Positions 43,810 to 52,694 are shown, counted from the stretch's first letter. The stretch is DNA of 64,000 nucleotides from Nocardia lijiangensis NBRC 108240 (GCF_001613045.1 NZ_BDBP01000043.1:1-64000), one strand, 5' to 3'. Notes: generated by a model not told the origin, from the letters alone. Made by a program: numbers and translations.

Positions 43810-44607
43810 TCAGCAGGCGCAGGTCGCGCAGCGGTGCAGGGCGATGTCGTCGGTGAGGATGCGCTGGTGCAGTGTGGCCAGCGCGGCGCTCGGCTCCAGG
43901 CCCAGATCCGTCACCAGGCGCTGCCTGGCGTCCAGATAGACCGCCAGCGCCTCGGTCCGGCGGCCGCTGTCGTGCAGGGCCGTCATCATCAGCGCTGTCA
44001 ATCGCTCGCAGTGCGGATCGATGATCCGCAACGCCTCGACCTCCGCTATCGCACGGTCGAATTCACCTGTCGCCAAGCCGCTTTCGACAGCAGACTCCTG
44101 TAGGCCGCGCCGCAGCCGCCGCAGCCGCGCACGCTCCACCGCCGCCCACGGCCCCGGCACCCCGGACAGCGGATCGCCACGCCACAATGCCAGCCCGGCC
44201 AGCGCTTCTCGGTCTGCACCCGCGAGATCGCCAGCGGCGCGCGCCATTTCCGCCGCGTGCCGATGCCGTTCGGCGGCATCGGCATCGGTATCGACCGGCA
44301 GCGCAAGGCGGTAGCCACCACGCACCGAGACCAGGGCGTCGGGGCGACCGTCGTGGACGGCCAGCTGCCGGCGCACCGACCACACGAAATTCCGGATGGC
44401 TGCGACCGCCGCATCAGGACTGTCGTCCACACCCCACAGGCCATCGATCAGCTCGTCGATCGACACCACCCGGCCCGCGTTCCGGGCCAGCATCGCCAGC
44501 AGCGTCTGCGGCTTCTGCTGCTGGATCGCTACCGGATCCTCTCCGGACCACACCTGCACTGGTCCGAGTATCGAAAGCCGCAACAACGTCATCTCCGTGC
44601 TCGACAC
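43810..44607 (-). CDS. SARP-family regulator (winged helix + BTAD)
   Basis: A 265-residue protein. The N-terminal OmpR-like winged helix (LRLSILGPVQVW, then VWSVRRQL and GGYRLAL) is followed by a bacterial transcriptional activator domain of TPR-like helices (ESGLATGEFDRAIAEVEALR, EALAVYLDARQRLVTDLGL). This is the SARP/AfsR-DNA-binding arrangement, pathway activators of secondary metabolism in actinobacteria, without the ATPase part. The GTG at 44607 has GAGGAG nine bases upstream; the ATG at 44592 is an alternative. It ends CATCAC with cysteines at the C-terminus (residues RCATCAC), a detail I cannot explain. Confidence 0.9.
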   Translation of the reverse strand: MSSTEMTLLRLSILGPVQVWSGEDPVAIQQQKPQTLLAMLARNAGRVVSIDELIDGLWGVDDSPDAAVAAIRNFVWSVRRQLAVHDGRPDALVSVRGGYRLALPVDTDADAAERHRHAAEMARAAGDLAGADREALAGLALWRGDPLSGVPGPWAAVERARLRRLRRGLQESAVESGLATGEFDRAIAEVEALRIIDPHCERLTALMMTALHDSGRRTEALAVYLDARQRLVTDLGLEPSAALATLHQRILTDDIALHRCATCAC

Positions 44608-44829
44608 CGCCTTGTACTCCTCACTCTGGGTAGAAGCCCATGATCACGGCGAAAGCTGCTCACTTGCCAGCCCATTCGGCTGTCCAGCAGTGCTCGAATC
44701 GGCGTTGGCAGCGATCGAATCGGCGTTGGGCGACTGGCAGAACCGTCGTGGTTCGACAACGCGACGCAGTCGCCGATGCAGTCGTTCGACGGATACGGCA
44801 GGGGTGCCCGGCTTCGTAATTTCCCAGCC
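44608..44829. other. 222-bp divergent intergenic region
   Basis: Lies between the SARP gene (minus) and the chloroperoxidase-like gene (plus) and must hold both promoters. A direct repeat of AATCGGCGTTGG at 44698-44709 and 44718-44729, 20 bp apart, could be SARP-type binding heptamers, since SARP sites are direct repeats. Confidence 0.5.
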
Positions 44830-45654
44830 ATGACATCGACATTCACCACCACAGACGGGGCCGAGATCTTCTTCAAGGACTGGGGCGTCGGACAGCCGGT
44901 CGTCTTCAGCCACGGCTGGCCGCTCAACGCCGACGCATGGGACGACCAGGCCCGCCTGGTCGCCGAACACGGTTACCGCGCGATTGCCCATGACCGCCGC
45001 GGCCACGGCCGATCCACCCAAACCTGGGACGGCAACCACATGGACCGCTACGCCGACGATCTGGCCGAGCTGATCGAGACGCTCGATCTGCGCGACGCCG
45101 TACTCGTCGGACATTCCACCGGCGGCGGCGAGGTCGCCCGCTACCTCGGCCGCCACGGCAGTGGCCGGGTCGCCAGGGCCGTGCTGCTGGGCGCGGTGCC
45201 GCCGGTCATGGTCAAGTCGGAGACCAATCCCGAGGGCACCCCGATGGAGGTGTTCGACGGCATCCGCACCGGCGTCGCCACCGATCGCTCGCAGTTCTAC
45301 TGGGATCTGAGCGAAACCTTCTACGGCTTCAACCGCTCCGGTGTGGCGGCGTCGGAAGGGATGCGCCGCGCATTCTGGCGGCTGAGCATGCAGGCCGGAG
45401 TCCGCGCCGCCTACGAGTGCATCACCCAGTTCTCCGAGACCGACTTCACCGAGGATCTGCGGCGCATCGATGTACCGGTGCTGGTTGCACACGGCGACGA
45501 CGACCAGATCGTCCCGCTGCACGACTCGGCGGTGAAATCCGCTGAGCTGATCAAGAACTCGACCCTGCGCGTCTACCCCGGCGGCGCGCACGGGCTGCAC
45601 GGCGAATTCCGGACCGCCTTCGAAGCGGACCTGCTCGAGTTCCTGAAGAACTGA
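44830..45654 (+). CDS. alpha/beta hydrolase, non-heme chloroperoxidase type
   Basis: A 274-residue serine hydrolase. The nucleophile elbow is G-H-S-T-G-G with Ser96, an SHGWPLNADAW oxyanion region precedes it, the acid is in VAHGDDDQIVP and the His in GGAHGLHGE. FAHDRRGHGRS-type wording (AHDRRGHGRS here) is the mark of cofactor-free chloroperoxidase/arylesterase enzymes. The physiological role is most likely ester or perester hydrolysis. The ATG at 44830 has no strong site; the frame opens at 44776. It is divergent from the SARP gene and followed by a secreted hydrolase after 56 bp. Confidence 0.9.
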   Translation: MTSTFTTTDGAEIFFKDWGVGQPVVFSHGWPLNADAWDDQARLVAEHGYRAIAHDRRGHGRSTQTWDGNHMDRYADDLAELIETLDLRDAVLVGHSTGGGEVARYLGRHGSGRVARAVLLGAVPPVMVKSETNPEGTPMEVFDGIRTGVATDRSQFYWDLSETFYGFNRSGVAASEGMRRAFWRLSMQAGVRAAYECITQFSETDFTEDLRRIDVPVLVAHGDDDQIVPLHDSAVKSAELIKNSTLRVYPGGAHGLHGEFRTAFEADLLEFLKN

Positions 45655-45710
45655 CTTCCCCCAAACTTTGAAATCGCCACGAAATACCCTGCACAGCAAA
45701 GGAATTCGCC

Positions 45711-46505
45711 ATGCCCATCACCAATTCCGCCAAGATCGCCGCCGCCGCCGTTGGCCTGAGCGCCACCCTGGCCGGCTCCGGCTGCGCCGTCGCCGAACCC
45801 ACCCCGGTGCAGCCGACCATCGTCCTGGTCCACGGCGCCTTCGCCGAATCCGCCAGCTGGAACGGCGTCATCGACCGGCTGAACCAGCAGGGCCTGGCCA
45901 ACATCGCGGTCGGCAATCCGCTGCGCAGCGTCCAGGGCGATGCCGACGCTGTCCGCGGTGTGGTCGCCTCCATCGACGGGCCGGTCGTGCTGGTCGGGCA
46001 TTCCTATGGCGGGCAGGTCATTTCGCAGATCAATGACCCCAAGGTCAGGGGCCTGGTCTACGTGGCCGCCTTCGCCCCTGAGGAGGGCGAGACCATCGGC
46101 GAGCTGTCCGGCAAGTTCCCGGGTAGCACCCTCGGCGAAACCCTGAACAAGGTCGTCCTCGTCGACGGCAGCACCGATCTCTACATCCAGCCCGAGAAGT
46201 ACCAGAAGCAGTTCGCCGCCGACGTACCCAACGCGCAGGCCACCCTAGACGCCCGCACCCAGCGCCCGCTCAACGATCGCGCGCTCAACGGCAAATCCGG
46301 TGCGCCCAGCTGGAAGGCCCTGCCGTCCTGGTTCGTCTACCCCGATGCCGACTACAACATCCCGGTTGCCGCGCACCGGTTCATGGCCGAACGCGCCAGG
46401 GCCCGCGCGACCGTCGAGATCCCGGGCGCCTCGCACGCGCTCACGGTCTCCCAGCCCGACGCCGTGGCCAAGGTCATCGTCGACGCTGCGGGCGCCGTTT
46501 CCTGA
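45711..46505 (+). CDS. secreted alpha/beta hydrolase (EstC-like esterase)
   Basis: A 264-residue hydrolase with an N-terminal signal sequence (AKIAAAAVGLSATLAGSGCAVA; a cysteine is present but the preceding residues are not a good lipobox). The mature part has LVHGAFAESASW (oxyanion) and G-H-S-Y-G-G with Ser98, typical of the HGAF-type salicylate/pyrethroid esterase-like group. The His is in PGASHALTV. AAAGGAAT precedes the ATG at 45711. It follows the chloroperoxidase-like gene, probably in one transcript, and a 13-bp-stem hairpin ends it. Confidence 0.87.
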   Translation: MPITNSAKIAAAAVGLSATLAGSGCAVAEPTPVQPTIVLVHGAFAESASWNGVIDRLNQQGLANIAVGNPLRSVQGDADAVRGVVASIDGPVVLVGHSYGGQVISQINDPKVRGLVYVAAFAPEEGETIGELSGKFPGSTLGETLNKVVLVDGSTDLYIQPEKYQKQFAADVPNAQATLDARTQRPLNDRALNGKSGAPSWKALPSWFVYPDADYNIPVAAHRFMAERARARATVEIPGASHALTVSQPDAVAKVIVDAAGAVS

Positions 46506-46524
46506 TCACCCCGCCGATGTCGAT

Positions 46525-46556
46525 GCGGTGCCGCGTGCAGGGCCACGCGGCACCGC
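46525..46556 (+). terminator. strong hairpin terminator
   Basis: GCGGTGCCGCGTG (46525-46537) pairs perfectly with CACGCGGCACCGC (46544-46556), a 13-bp stem with a 6-base loop, 20 bp after the secreted hydrolase stop. Confidence 0.85.
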
Positions 46557-46657
46557 CGGACGTTCAGCGCGATTGAGCAGTTTCCGGTCTGGGAAGTGAG
46601 CGCTATTCCCGCCGAGAGTTGCATCCGACCTGCTCCGAAGAGTCGAAAGGAACCATC

Positions 46658-48115
46658 ATGCGAACCACCGAAAATGGCCGGCCGATGCACGTGGTAGTGC
46701 TCGGCGGCGGGCCGATCGGCACGACCGCGGCGCTGCTGCTGGCTGGCGAAGGTCATCGAGTCACATTGCTGGACAAGGATTCCGGCGGGCCCGGCTCCGA
46801 TGCCGAGCAGGCCTGGGATCAGTGGCGTCGACCGGGTGTCAATCAGTTCCGGCATCCGCATCTCCTGTTGCCCGGCGGGTATCAGGTGCTCTCCCGCGAA
46901 CTACCCGATGCGCTCGCCGAACTACGGGCGTTGGGTGCGCGGCCACACAACATGCTCGACGCTGCCTTCGATCTGGCCGCGATCGGCGGCCGCAAGCCCG
47001 GCGACGAACGGTTCGACACCCTCGCCGCTCGTCGGCCCATCATCGAGCAGGGCCTCGGCAATGCCGCCGTGCGGGCGGGAGTCAGCGTGCGCCGAGACAC
47101 CGCGATCGCCGGATTCCTGACCGAGGCAGTCGCCGCGATCCCGCACATCACCGGCGTGCGGACCGCGCAAGGCGAGGAAATCCACGCTGATCTGGTCATC
47201 GATGCGATGGGCCGCAATTCTCCCGCGAGCAAGATGCTCACCGACGTCGGCGCGGTCACCCCGGTATTGGACAAGCACGAGACCGGGTTCTTGGCCTACA
47301 GCCGGTACTTCCGCTCGGCCGACGGTTCCTACCCGGCGCAGGCGGCGTGGCCGTTGGAGCACCACGACAGTCTGGGGCTGACCACCGTTCCCGGCGATGC
47401 GGGCACCTGGGCACTGGCCCTGTTCGTCTCCGTCAAGGACCGCGCGATGCGGGCTTTGAGCGATCCGGAGGTCTGGCAGCGGGTCGCGGCGCTGTATCCC
47501 GGGATGGCGCACTGGGCTTCTCACGGCGAGCCGATCACCGGGGTGCTGGCGATGTCCGGGATGGAGGCCCGGCATCGGAGTTTCGTCGTCGACGGCAAGC
47601 CGGTGGCGACCGGCCTGCTCAGTATCGGAGATGCGTGGGCGACAACCAATCCCACCTTCGGGTTCGGCCTCACCATGGGGATGTCCCATAGCCTGTTGCT
47701 GAGAGATGTGGTGCGCGAGGTCGGCTTCGACGATCGGGAGAAGCTCGCGCTTCGGTTCGACGAGATCACCAACAGCATTCTCGGACCCGCCCAGCAGGCC
47801 TCGGCCTCCTGGGATCTGCACCGGCTCGCGCAGATCGACCTGGAAATCGAGGCCATCCCTTACCAGAACGGCGTCACCTACCGAACCGAGGATCCGGACT
47901 GGAACCTGCGGCAAGTGGTGGAGGCCGCGAAGCTGAGGGATCCCGATGTACTGCGGGCTTTCGGCGACATCGGTTCCGGGCTGAGCAGCCCCGAGGAAGC
48001 GCTGGCGCGCCCCGGTGTACTCGATCGAATCAGCGAACTCGGCGGCGGCGCAATGGGATACCCACAGCCTGGCCCGTCCCGTGCCGAGCTGCTCGCCGTG
48101 ATCGGAGCGAAGTAG
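46658..48115 (+). CDS. FAD-dependent monooxygenase/oxidoreductase
   Basis: A 485-residue flavoprotein. The FAD site is LGGGPIGTTAALLLAGEG near residue 15, a second flavin motif is LLSIGDAWATTNPTFGFG (GD-type), and the middle has the substrate domain of styrene- or squalene-monooxygenase-like enzymes. The ATG at 46658 has GAAAGGAA upstream. The stop TAG shares a base with the GTG of the next gene (TAGTG), so it is translationally coupled to an epoxide-hydrolase-like enzyme. An epoxidase followed by an epoxide hydrolase is the natural reading (inference). Confidence 0.85.
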   Translation: MRTTENGRPMHVVVLGGGPIGTTAALLLAGEGHRVTLLDKDSGGPGSDAEQAWDQWRRPGVNQFRHPHLLLPGGYQVLSRELPDALAELRALGARPHNMLDAAFDLAAIGGRKPGDERFDTLAARRPIIEQGLGNAAVRAGVSVRRDTAIAGFLTEAVAAIPHITGVRTAQGEEIHADLVIDAMGRNSPASKMLTDVGAVTPVLDKHETGFLAYSRYFRSADGSYPAQAAWPLEHHDSLGLTTVPGDAGTWALALFVSVKDRAMRALSDPEVWQRVAALYPGMAHWASHGEPITGVLAMSGMEARHRSFVVDGKPVATGLLSIGDAWATTNPTFGFGLTMGMSHSLLLRDVVREVGFDDREKLALRFDEITNSILGPAQQASASWDLHRLAQIDLEIEAIPYQNGVTYRTEDPDWNLRQVVEAAKLRDPDVLRAFGDIGSGLSSPEEALARPGVLDRISELGGGAMGYPQPGPSRAELLAVIGAK

Positions 48116-48936
48116 TGCGTATCGAAACCAATGGCATCGAGTTGCAGGTACAGGTCAGCGGCTCGGGCCCGGATGTGCTGCTGGTGCACGGCTATCCGGA
48201 TACCCACGCCGTGTGGCGCTACCAGGTGCCGGCGTTGAACGCCGCCGGCTATCGCACTATCGCCCCCGATCTGCGCGGGTTCGGGTCCTCGGACAAACCC
48301 ACGGAACTGGCGCAGTACGAGCTCGCCGAGTATGTCGCGGATCTGGTGGGTGTGCTGGACGACCTGGACGTGCAGCACGCCCACGTCATCGGACACGACT
48401 GGGGTGCCTCGCTGTCGGTGCTGCTCGCGGGGCTGCATCCCGAGCGGGTCGACAGCCTCACCACCCTGTGGGTCGGAACTGCGGCGGCGGTCGTGGACGC
48501 GGGCCTGCCGCAACGCGAGAAGTCCTGGTACTTCCTGTTGTTCCAGTCTTTGGGCATCGCCGAACGTTGGCTCTCCCAAGACGATTTCGCCAACACCCGG
48601 CAGTGGCTCGCGAGTCATCCGGACCTGCTCGAGGTCATCGAACGGATGCGTGACCCGCGGGCGCTGAGCACCAGCCTGGGGCTGTACCGCACCGGAGCCG
48701 GACCGGAGTTCCTCGTCGATCCGCCCGTCCTACCACCGGTACTCGCGCCGATGATGGGCGTGTGGAGCAGCGGCGACGCATTCCTTACCGAGCAATCGAT
48801 GCTCGGCAACGAGAAATACGTCAAAGGGTCGTGGCGATATGAACGTCTCGACGGCATCGGCCACTGGATGCAACTCGAGGCACCGAACAAAGTCAACAAG
48901 CTGCTACTGGACTTCTTGCCGGAACCGACGCAGTGA
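48115..48936 (+). CDS. epoxide-hydrolase-like alpha/beta hydrolase
   Basis: A 273-residue hydrolase. The oxyanion motif is HGYPDTH, the nucleophile elbow G-H-D-W-G has Asp95, a cap domain with a Tyr (SWYFLLFQSLG) follows, and the His is in GIGHWM; the acid is likely in WSSGDAFL. These features fit soluble epoxide hydrolases or haloalkane dehalogenases. The GTG at 48115 overlaps the stop of the flavin monooxygenase. Its own stop overlaps the start of the glycosyltransferase remnant (TGATG), so three genes are tightly coupled. Confidence 0.9.
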   Translation: MRIETNGIELQVQVSGSGPDVLLVHGYPDTHAVWRYQVPALNAAGYRTIAPDLRGFGSSDKPTELAQYELAEYVADLVGVLDDLDVQHAHVIGHDWGASLSVLLAGLHPERVDSLTTLWVGTAAAVVDAGLPQREKSWYFLLFQSLGIAERWLSQDDFANTRQWLASHPDLLEVIERMRDPRALSTSLGLYRTGAGPEFLVDPPVLPPVLAPMMGVWSSGDAFLTEQSMLGNEKYVKGSWRYERLDGIGHWMQLEAPNKVNKLLLDFLPEPTQ

Positions 48937-49537
48937 TGCACATGCGAATTCTGTTCTCCAGCACGCCCGCTCATGGCCATCTGCTGCCGCTGGTCCCGCT
49001 CGAGAGAGCGGCCCGCCGGGCCGGGCACGTCACCGCCTTTCTGACCCACGGATCCGTCGCGGACGTCGTCGCTCCCGCCGAGGTGCTCTCGGCCGGTGCG
49101 ACGCTGGGGGAGGCCTTGGCCGAAGTGCAGCGCCGTACCGGGGCCGACGCCAGTACCGATATGAGTCCGTCGACACGAGCCGAGTCCACGTGACCGGTTT
49201 CGTGCCCATGCGGTACCTGCTGGATGGGGTTGATGTGGTGGTCACCTCCGGAGGTGCGGGCACAGTGCTTTCGGTGTTGGGTGCGGCTGTTCCGATGGTC
49301 ATCCTGCCGCTGGGATTGGACAAGCCGCTCAATGCCGAACGCGCGGCAGCGGTGGGAGCTGCGGTGGTCATCCAAGATCCCCGCCAGGCAGGTACTGCCG
49401 CTGCTCGAGTCCTGGGTACCCCGTCGTTCGCGGTGGCGGCGTCCCAGATGGCGGCCAGGATCGCCGCTATGAAGCCAGCAGATGAAGTCCTTGCCTTATT
49501 GCTCGACCGGATAAGCCTGAGGAGGTCCGAAACATGA
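48936..49537 (+). pseudogene. MGT-type glycosyltransferase with large internal deletion
   Basis: Two parts of one glycosyltransferase remain. The first about 65 residues (MRILFSSTPAHGHLLPLVPL) are the N-terminal strand of a GT-B enzyme. After a frame change near 49150-49190 comes the C-terminal part RVHVTGFVPMRYLLDGVDVV and SGGAGTVLSVLGAAVPMVI, the UDP-sugar-binding signature region, to the stop at 49537. About 200 residues between them are missing, so the enzyme cannot be functional. Its ATG overlaps the preceding stop and its end overlaps the lipoprotein start (ATGA), so it may persist as part of a transcript. Confidence 0.85.
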
Positions 49538-50130
49538 AGACAATCAGTCGATTCCAGCGTTCCATGCTCGTTGCAATCACGCTTGCCGGGTTGCTGAGCG
49601 CTTGCGACAGCAGCACGGCGACGGAGACCTCGCCGACGACATCGACGCCAGCTGCGCCGTCCCCGGCCGCCGTGCCGCCAACAGCCGACGCTCGGCCGCC
49701 CACACTGGCGAAGACGCAGGGCTGGTTGCAGATTTTCAGCGGTATCGCCCCGGCCGGCGCGGTGCATGTGCAACTCGCCGTGACCAGCAATCCCGATATC
49801 GGACAGTACGTTTCAGACGGCAGCGGCCGGTCGCTGTACCGATTCGACAAGGACACCAACACACCGCCGACGTCTACGTGTACCGGTCAGTGCGCCGCGA
49901 CGTGGCCACCACTGACGGTCGCTCGTGGGCAATCAGTATTCGCGGCCGGGGTCGATCCGCAGCTCGTCGGATTCATCGAACGTGGCGACGGCAGTTGCCA
50001 AATCACCATCGGTGGCTGGCCCGTCTACTACTTCTCGAAGGACAAAACCCCTGGTGACCTGCTAGGTCAAGGCGTCGGCGGGACGTGGTTCGCGGTCACG
50101 CCTACTGGGGGTAAGGCTCTTCGAAAGTAA
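49534..50130 (+). CDS. lipoprotein with two COG4315-type (Yx[FWY]xxD) repeats
   Basis: A 198-residue lipoprotein: signal peptide, lipobox LLSAC with Cys24, then a Thr/Pro/Ala-rich linker and two copies of a secreted repeat, GRSLYRFDKDTNTPPTSTC and GWPVYYFSKDKTPGDLLGQG, each with the Y-x-F-x-x-D-like core. A disulfide is suggested by CTGQC. Proteins of this kind are extracytoplasmic and of unknown function. The ATG overlaps the end of the glycosyltransferase remnant. A hairpin follows at 50198-50232. Confidence 0.85.
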   Translation: MKTISRFQRSMLVAITLAGLLSACDSSTATETSPTTSTPAAPSPAAVPPTADARPPTLAKTQGWLQIFSGIAPAGAVHVQLAVTSNPDIGQYVSDGSGRSLYRFDKDTNTPPTSTCTGQCAATWPPLTVARGQSVFAAGVDPQLVGFIERGDGSCQITIGGWPVYYFSKDKTPGDLLGQGVGGTWFAVTPTGGKALRK

Positions 50131-50197
50131 CCAGCACCGAACCGGGTCAACGACATGATCCCGGACTTCCAGTCCACAACTGCGCTCTAGCCGATCG

Positions 50198-50232
50198 GGT
50201 GCCGGGCGGTTGCGCCGCCATCGCCCGGCACC
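50198..50232 (+). terminator. hairpin terminator after the lipoprotein gene
   Basis: GGTGCCGGGCG (50198-50208) pairs perfectly with CGCCCGGCACC (50222-50232), an 11-bp stem with a 13-base loop. Confidence 0.75.
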
Positions 50233-50278
50233 GAAAGCCCCTCAGGGCGTGCACCTCCGAACGAAAGAAGCTCGCACG

Positions 50279-51160
50279 ATGACTCGAACCATTCCCGGAT
50301 TCGACTACCACCGGGTCCCCGTGGCCGACGACATAGCTCTCAACGTCGCCGTCGCCGGCTCGGGAACCCCGATCGTGCTGTTGCACGGTTTTCCGCAGAC
50401 CCACCTGATGTGGCGGCACGTCGCCACCGACCTGGTCGCAGCGGGCCACACCGTCTTGGCCCCGGACCTGCGTGGTTACGGCACCAGCGACAAACCGGTC
50501 GAAGCTGGGCCCGACACCTACTCGAAGCGGACCATGGCAGCCGACATCATCGCCGTGGCAAAAGCTTTCGGCCACGACCGTTTCGCGCTCGCCGGACACG
50601 ATCGTGGCGCACTGGTGGCCTTCCGAGCAGGCCTCGACCACCCCGACACGATCAGTCATCTCGCGTGCCTGGACGTGCTACCCACGCTGGACATGTGGGA
50701 CGTGCTGCACGGCGCCAGCGCCGCCGTGGGATTCCATCTGTACCTGATGGCGCAGCCACCTGGCCTGCCCGAACAGATGATCGCCGCCAGCGCCGACGCG
50801 TTCTTCGCCTTCTTCCTGGACCAGTGGACCAAGGATCCATCCGCGATTCCCGACTCGGTGCGCGCGGCCTACCTCGAGGCAAGCCGCGAGGCCGTCCCTT
50901 CGATCGTGGCCGACTACCGCGCTTCGGCGACAGTCGATGTCGAGCATGATCGTTCGGACCGTGCCGCAGGTATCCGGCTGACGATGCCTGTGACGGTCAT
51001 GCAGCAGGACTGGGGTGCCGCACTCGGATACGAGGCCGCGGCTCTGTGGTCGAACTGGGCACCGGATCTGGACCACGTCACCGTCGACGCGGGTCACTTC
51101 ATGGCGGAGGAGGACCCTGGCTCGGTTGCTGCCGCGATTCGCGATCTCGTGCGCCGCTGA
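50279..51160 (+). CDS. haloacetate-dehalogenase-like alpha/beta hydrolase
   Basis: A 293-residue hydrolase of the fluoroacetate/haloacetate dehalogenase branch. HGFPQTH is the oxyanion loop, G-H-D-R-G gives Asp108 as nucleophile with Arg109, LDVLPTLDMW supplies the acid Asp132, and the His is in DAGHFM. Compared with the characterised fluoroacetate enzyme (from memory), the second carboxylate-binding Arg is replaced (GHDRGALV) and of the halide-pocket His-Trp pair only the His remains (GFHLYLMAQP). Fluoroacetate is therefore unlikely; another halo-acid, or an epoxide or ester, is possible. The ATG at 50279 has GAAAGAAG upstream. Confidence 0.88.
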   Translation: MTRTIPGFDYHRVPVADDIALNVAVAGSGTPIVLLHGFPQTHLMWRHVATDLVAAGHTVLAPDLRGYGTSDKPVEAGPDTYSKRTMAADIIAVAKAFGHDRFALAGHDRGALVAFRAGLDHPDTISHLACLDVLPTLDMWDVLHGASAAVGFHLYLMAQPPGLPEQMIAASADAFFAFFLDQWTKDPSAIPDSVRAAYLEASREAVPSIVADYRASATVDVEHDRSDRAAGIRLTMPVTVMQQDWGAALGYEAAALWSNWAPDLDHVTVDAGHFMAEEDPGSVAAAIRDLVRR

Positions 51161-51182
51161 CCGACGTCGAACTCCCGAATGC

Positions 51183-51206
51183 ATAGTCAAACTATATGTA
51201 TATTTT
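51183..51206 (+). promoter_or_regulatory. AT-rich promoter-like region with small inverted repeat
   Basis: ATAGT (51183-51187) and ACTAT (51191-51195) form an inverted repeat, followed by TATATT (51199-51204), a good -10-like hexamer. It is the most AT-rich short stretch seen in the window and lies 36-57 bp upstream of the M14-type lipoprotein gene. Confidence 0.5.
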
Positions 51207-51239
51207 CACTATGGATTGGGTTCGAGAGGTTGATACCCC

Positions 51240-52694
51240 ATGGTGGAAATGAACCGTCGACGGCTGTTCGGGCTCGGCGCGATGGCTGCTGTCGCCGGTT
51301 GTTCTCGCATCGATGCCGGCAATGGTGACGCGGTCCGGGCAGGAACCGGCGAGATCGCCGAGATCATCGGGTCGGTACCGCCGATCTCGGCATTTCCGAC
51401 CGCCGAGGAGATGAACACCTTCGTCGACCGGCTGGCTGTGGACCATCCTGGCCGAGTGCTGGTCACCGAGATCGGCCGCTCCCGGAGCGGCCAGACGATT
51501 CGCAACGTGCGCATCGGATCCGGGCCGCGCCCGATACTTGTGCTCGGTAGTCCACACTCGAATGAGCCGATCGGCTTGGCCACCACCCGTCACCTGCTGA
51601 GCCGATTGGCCGCCGACGAGTCGCTGACATCTTCGCTGGAAGCGACCTGGAATTTCGTCCCGCTGGTGGATCCGGACGCCACGCGGCTGGGCGAAGGCTG
51701 GTTCGGTGGCCCGTTCACGCGCACCACTGTGGCGCGGCACTTCTACCGGCCGCCCTCTGATCTGCAAGCCGAGTGGACCTTCCCGATGAACTGGCGGGGC
51801 ACCGCGATCGGCCGGCCGTTGCCGGAGACCCAGGCACTGATGACACTGATCGACGCCACTCGCCCCGCGCTGGTGGCTTCGCTGCACAACGCGGACTTCA
51901 GCGGCGGATTCGCCTACGTCAGCGGCGGCGACAGTGACTACTGGAACTCGCTGACCAGGCACATCACCGGCAACGGATTGCCGCTGTACCGAGGCGAACC
52001 CGACGCCCCAGGTGCGGAGTTGCTGGCCGAAGGCATCTTCCGGATGCCGAGCTTCGACCAGATGTGCGGCGCGATTGCGGCCGGCGGCGAGGATCCGCTG
52101 TCGCTGTCCGGCGGCAGCAGCGGCCACTACGCCGGACAGTACGGCGGCGCGTACCTGGTCAGCGAATTGCCGCTGTGGACCGACCCGCGCCTGGCCGACC
52201 ACACCGGCTCCGAGATGTCGGTGGCTGAATTGAACGCCGCATGCGCGGCGTCAGCCCAGGAAATCGCCGACACCGCCACCGATGTGCTCGCGCGGATGGG
52301 CGGCCTGCTGAGCCGGACCAGCCCCTTCCATGCCTTGGTCGAAGCGTCCATTCCCGCAGCGCGAGCCACGGCCGCGGCCAAGCGTGCGGCCCGCGCGCCC
52401 GATCGGAAAGCCACCCGATCCGAGGTTGCCACCGACCTGTACGGCTGGTCGGCAATGCTGCGGTTACGCATGGCCGGCCCGCTCGCTCGGCTGCTGCGTG
52501 AGGAGGCCACCCGCACCGGATCGCCCGAACTTCACGCCGAAAGCGTGCGTTTCGACGCCGTCTTCGATCGGTGGTGCGCTGAGATCGAACGCGATGCACC
52601 CGGGGAACTGGTTCCACCGAATCGACTGGTCGCAATCCAGGCATCGTCCGTCATCACGGCGGTGACTCGGTTGCGCGATCAACGGCCGGTGTAG
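51240..52694 (+). CDS. M14-type zinc carboxypeptidase-like Tat lipoprotein
   Basis: A 484-residue exported protein. The N-terminus has a twin-arginine-type signal (NRRRLFGLGAM) with lipobox VAGC (Cys21). The zinc motif HxxE is SPHSNEP (His106, Glu109), the third ligand is His216 in SLHNADF, and the catalytic-type Glu309 is in LVSELP, all in M14 order. It should be a membrane-anchored metallopeptidase acting on peptides or cell-wall fragments. A long Ala/Arg-rich C-terminal helix domain follows (about 330-484). GAGAGG precedes the ATG at 51240; the ATG at 51249 is an alternative. It stands before a TetR gene. Confidence 0.8.
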   Translation: MVEMNRRRLFGLGAMAAVAGCSRIDAGNGDAVRAGTGEIAEIIGSVPPISAFPTAEEMNTFVDRLAVDHPGRVLVTEIGRSRSGQTIRNVRIGSGPRPILVLGSPHSNEPIGLATTRHLLSRLAADESLTSSLEATWNFVPLVDPDATRLGEGWFGGPFTRTTVARHFYRPPSDLQAEWTFPMNWRGTAIGRPLPETQALMTLIDATRPALVASLHNADFSGGFAYVSGGDSDYWNSLTRHITGNGLPLYRGEPDAPGAELLAEGIFRMPSFDQMCGAIAAGGEDPLSLSGGSSGHYAGQYGGAYLVSELPLWTDPRLADHTGSEMSVAELNAACAASAQEIADTATDVLARMGGLLSRTSPFHALVEASIPAARATAAAKRAARAPDRKATRSEVATDLYGWSAMLRLRMAGPLARLLREEATRTGSPELHAESVRFDAVFDRWCAEIERDAPGELVPPNRLVAIQASSVITAVTRLRDQRPV

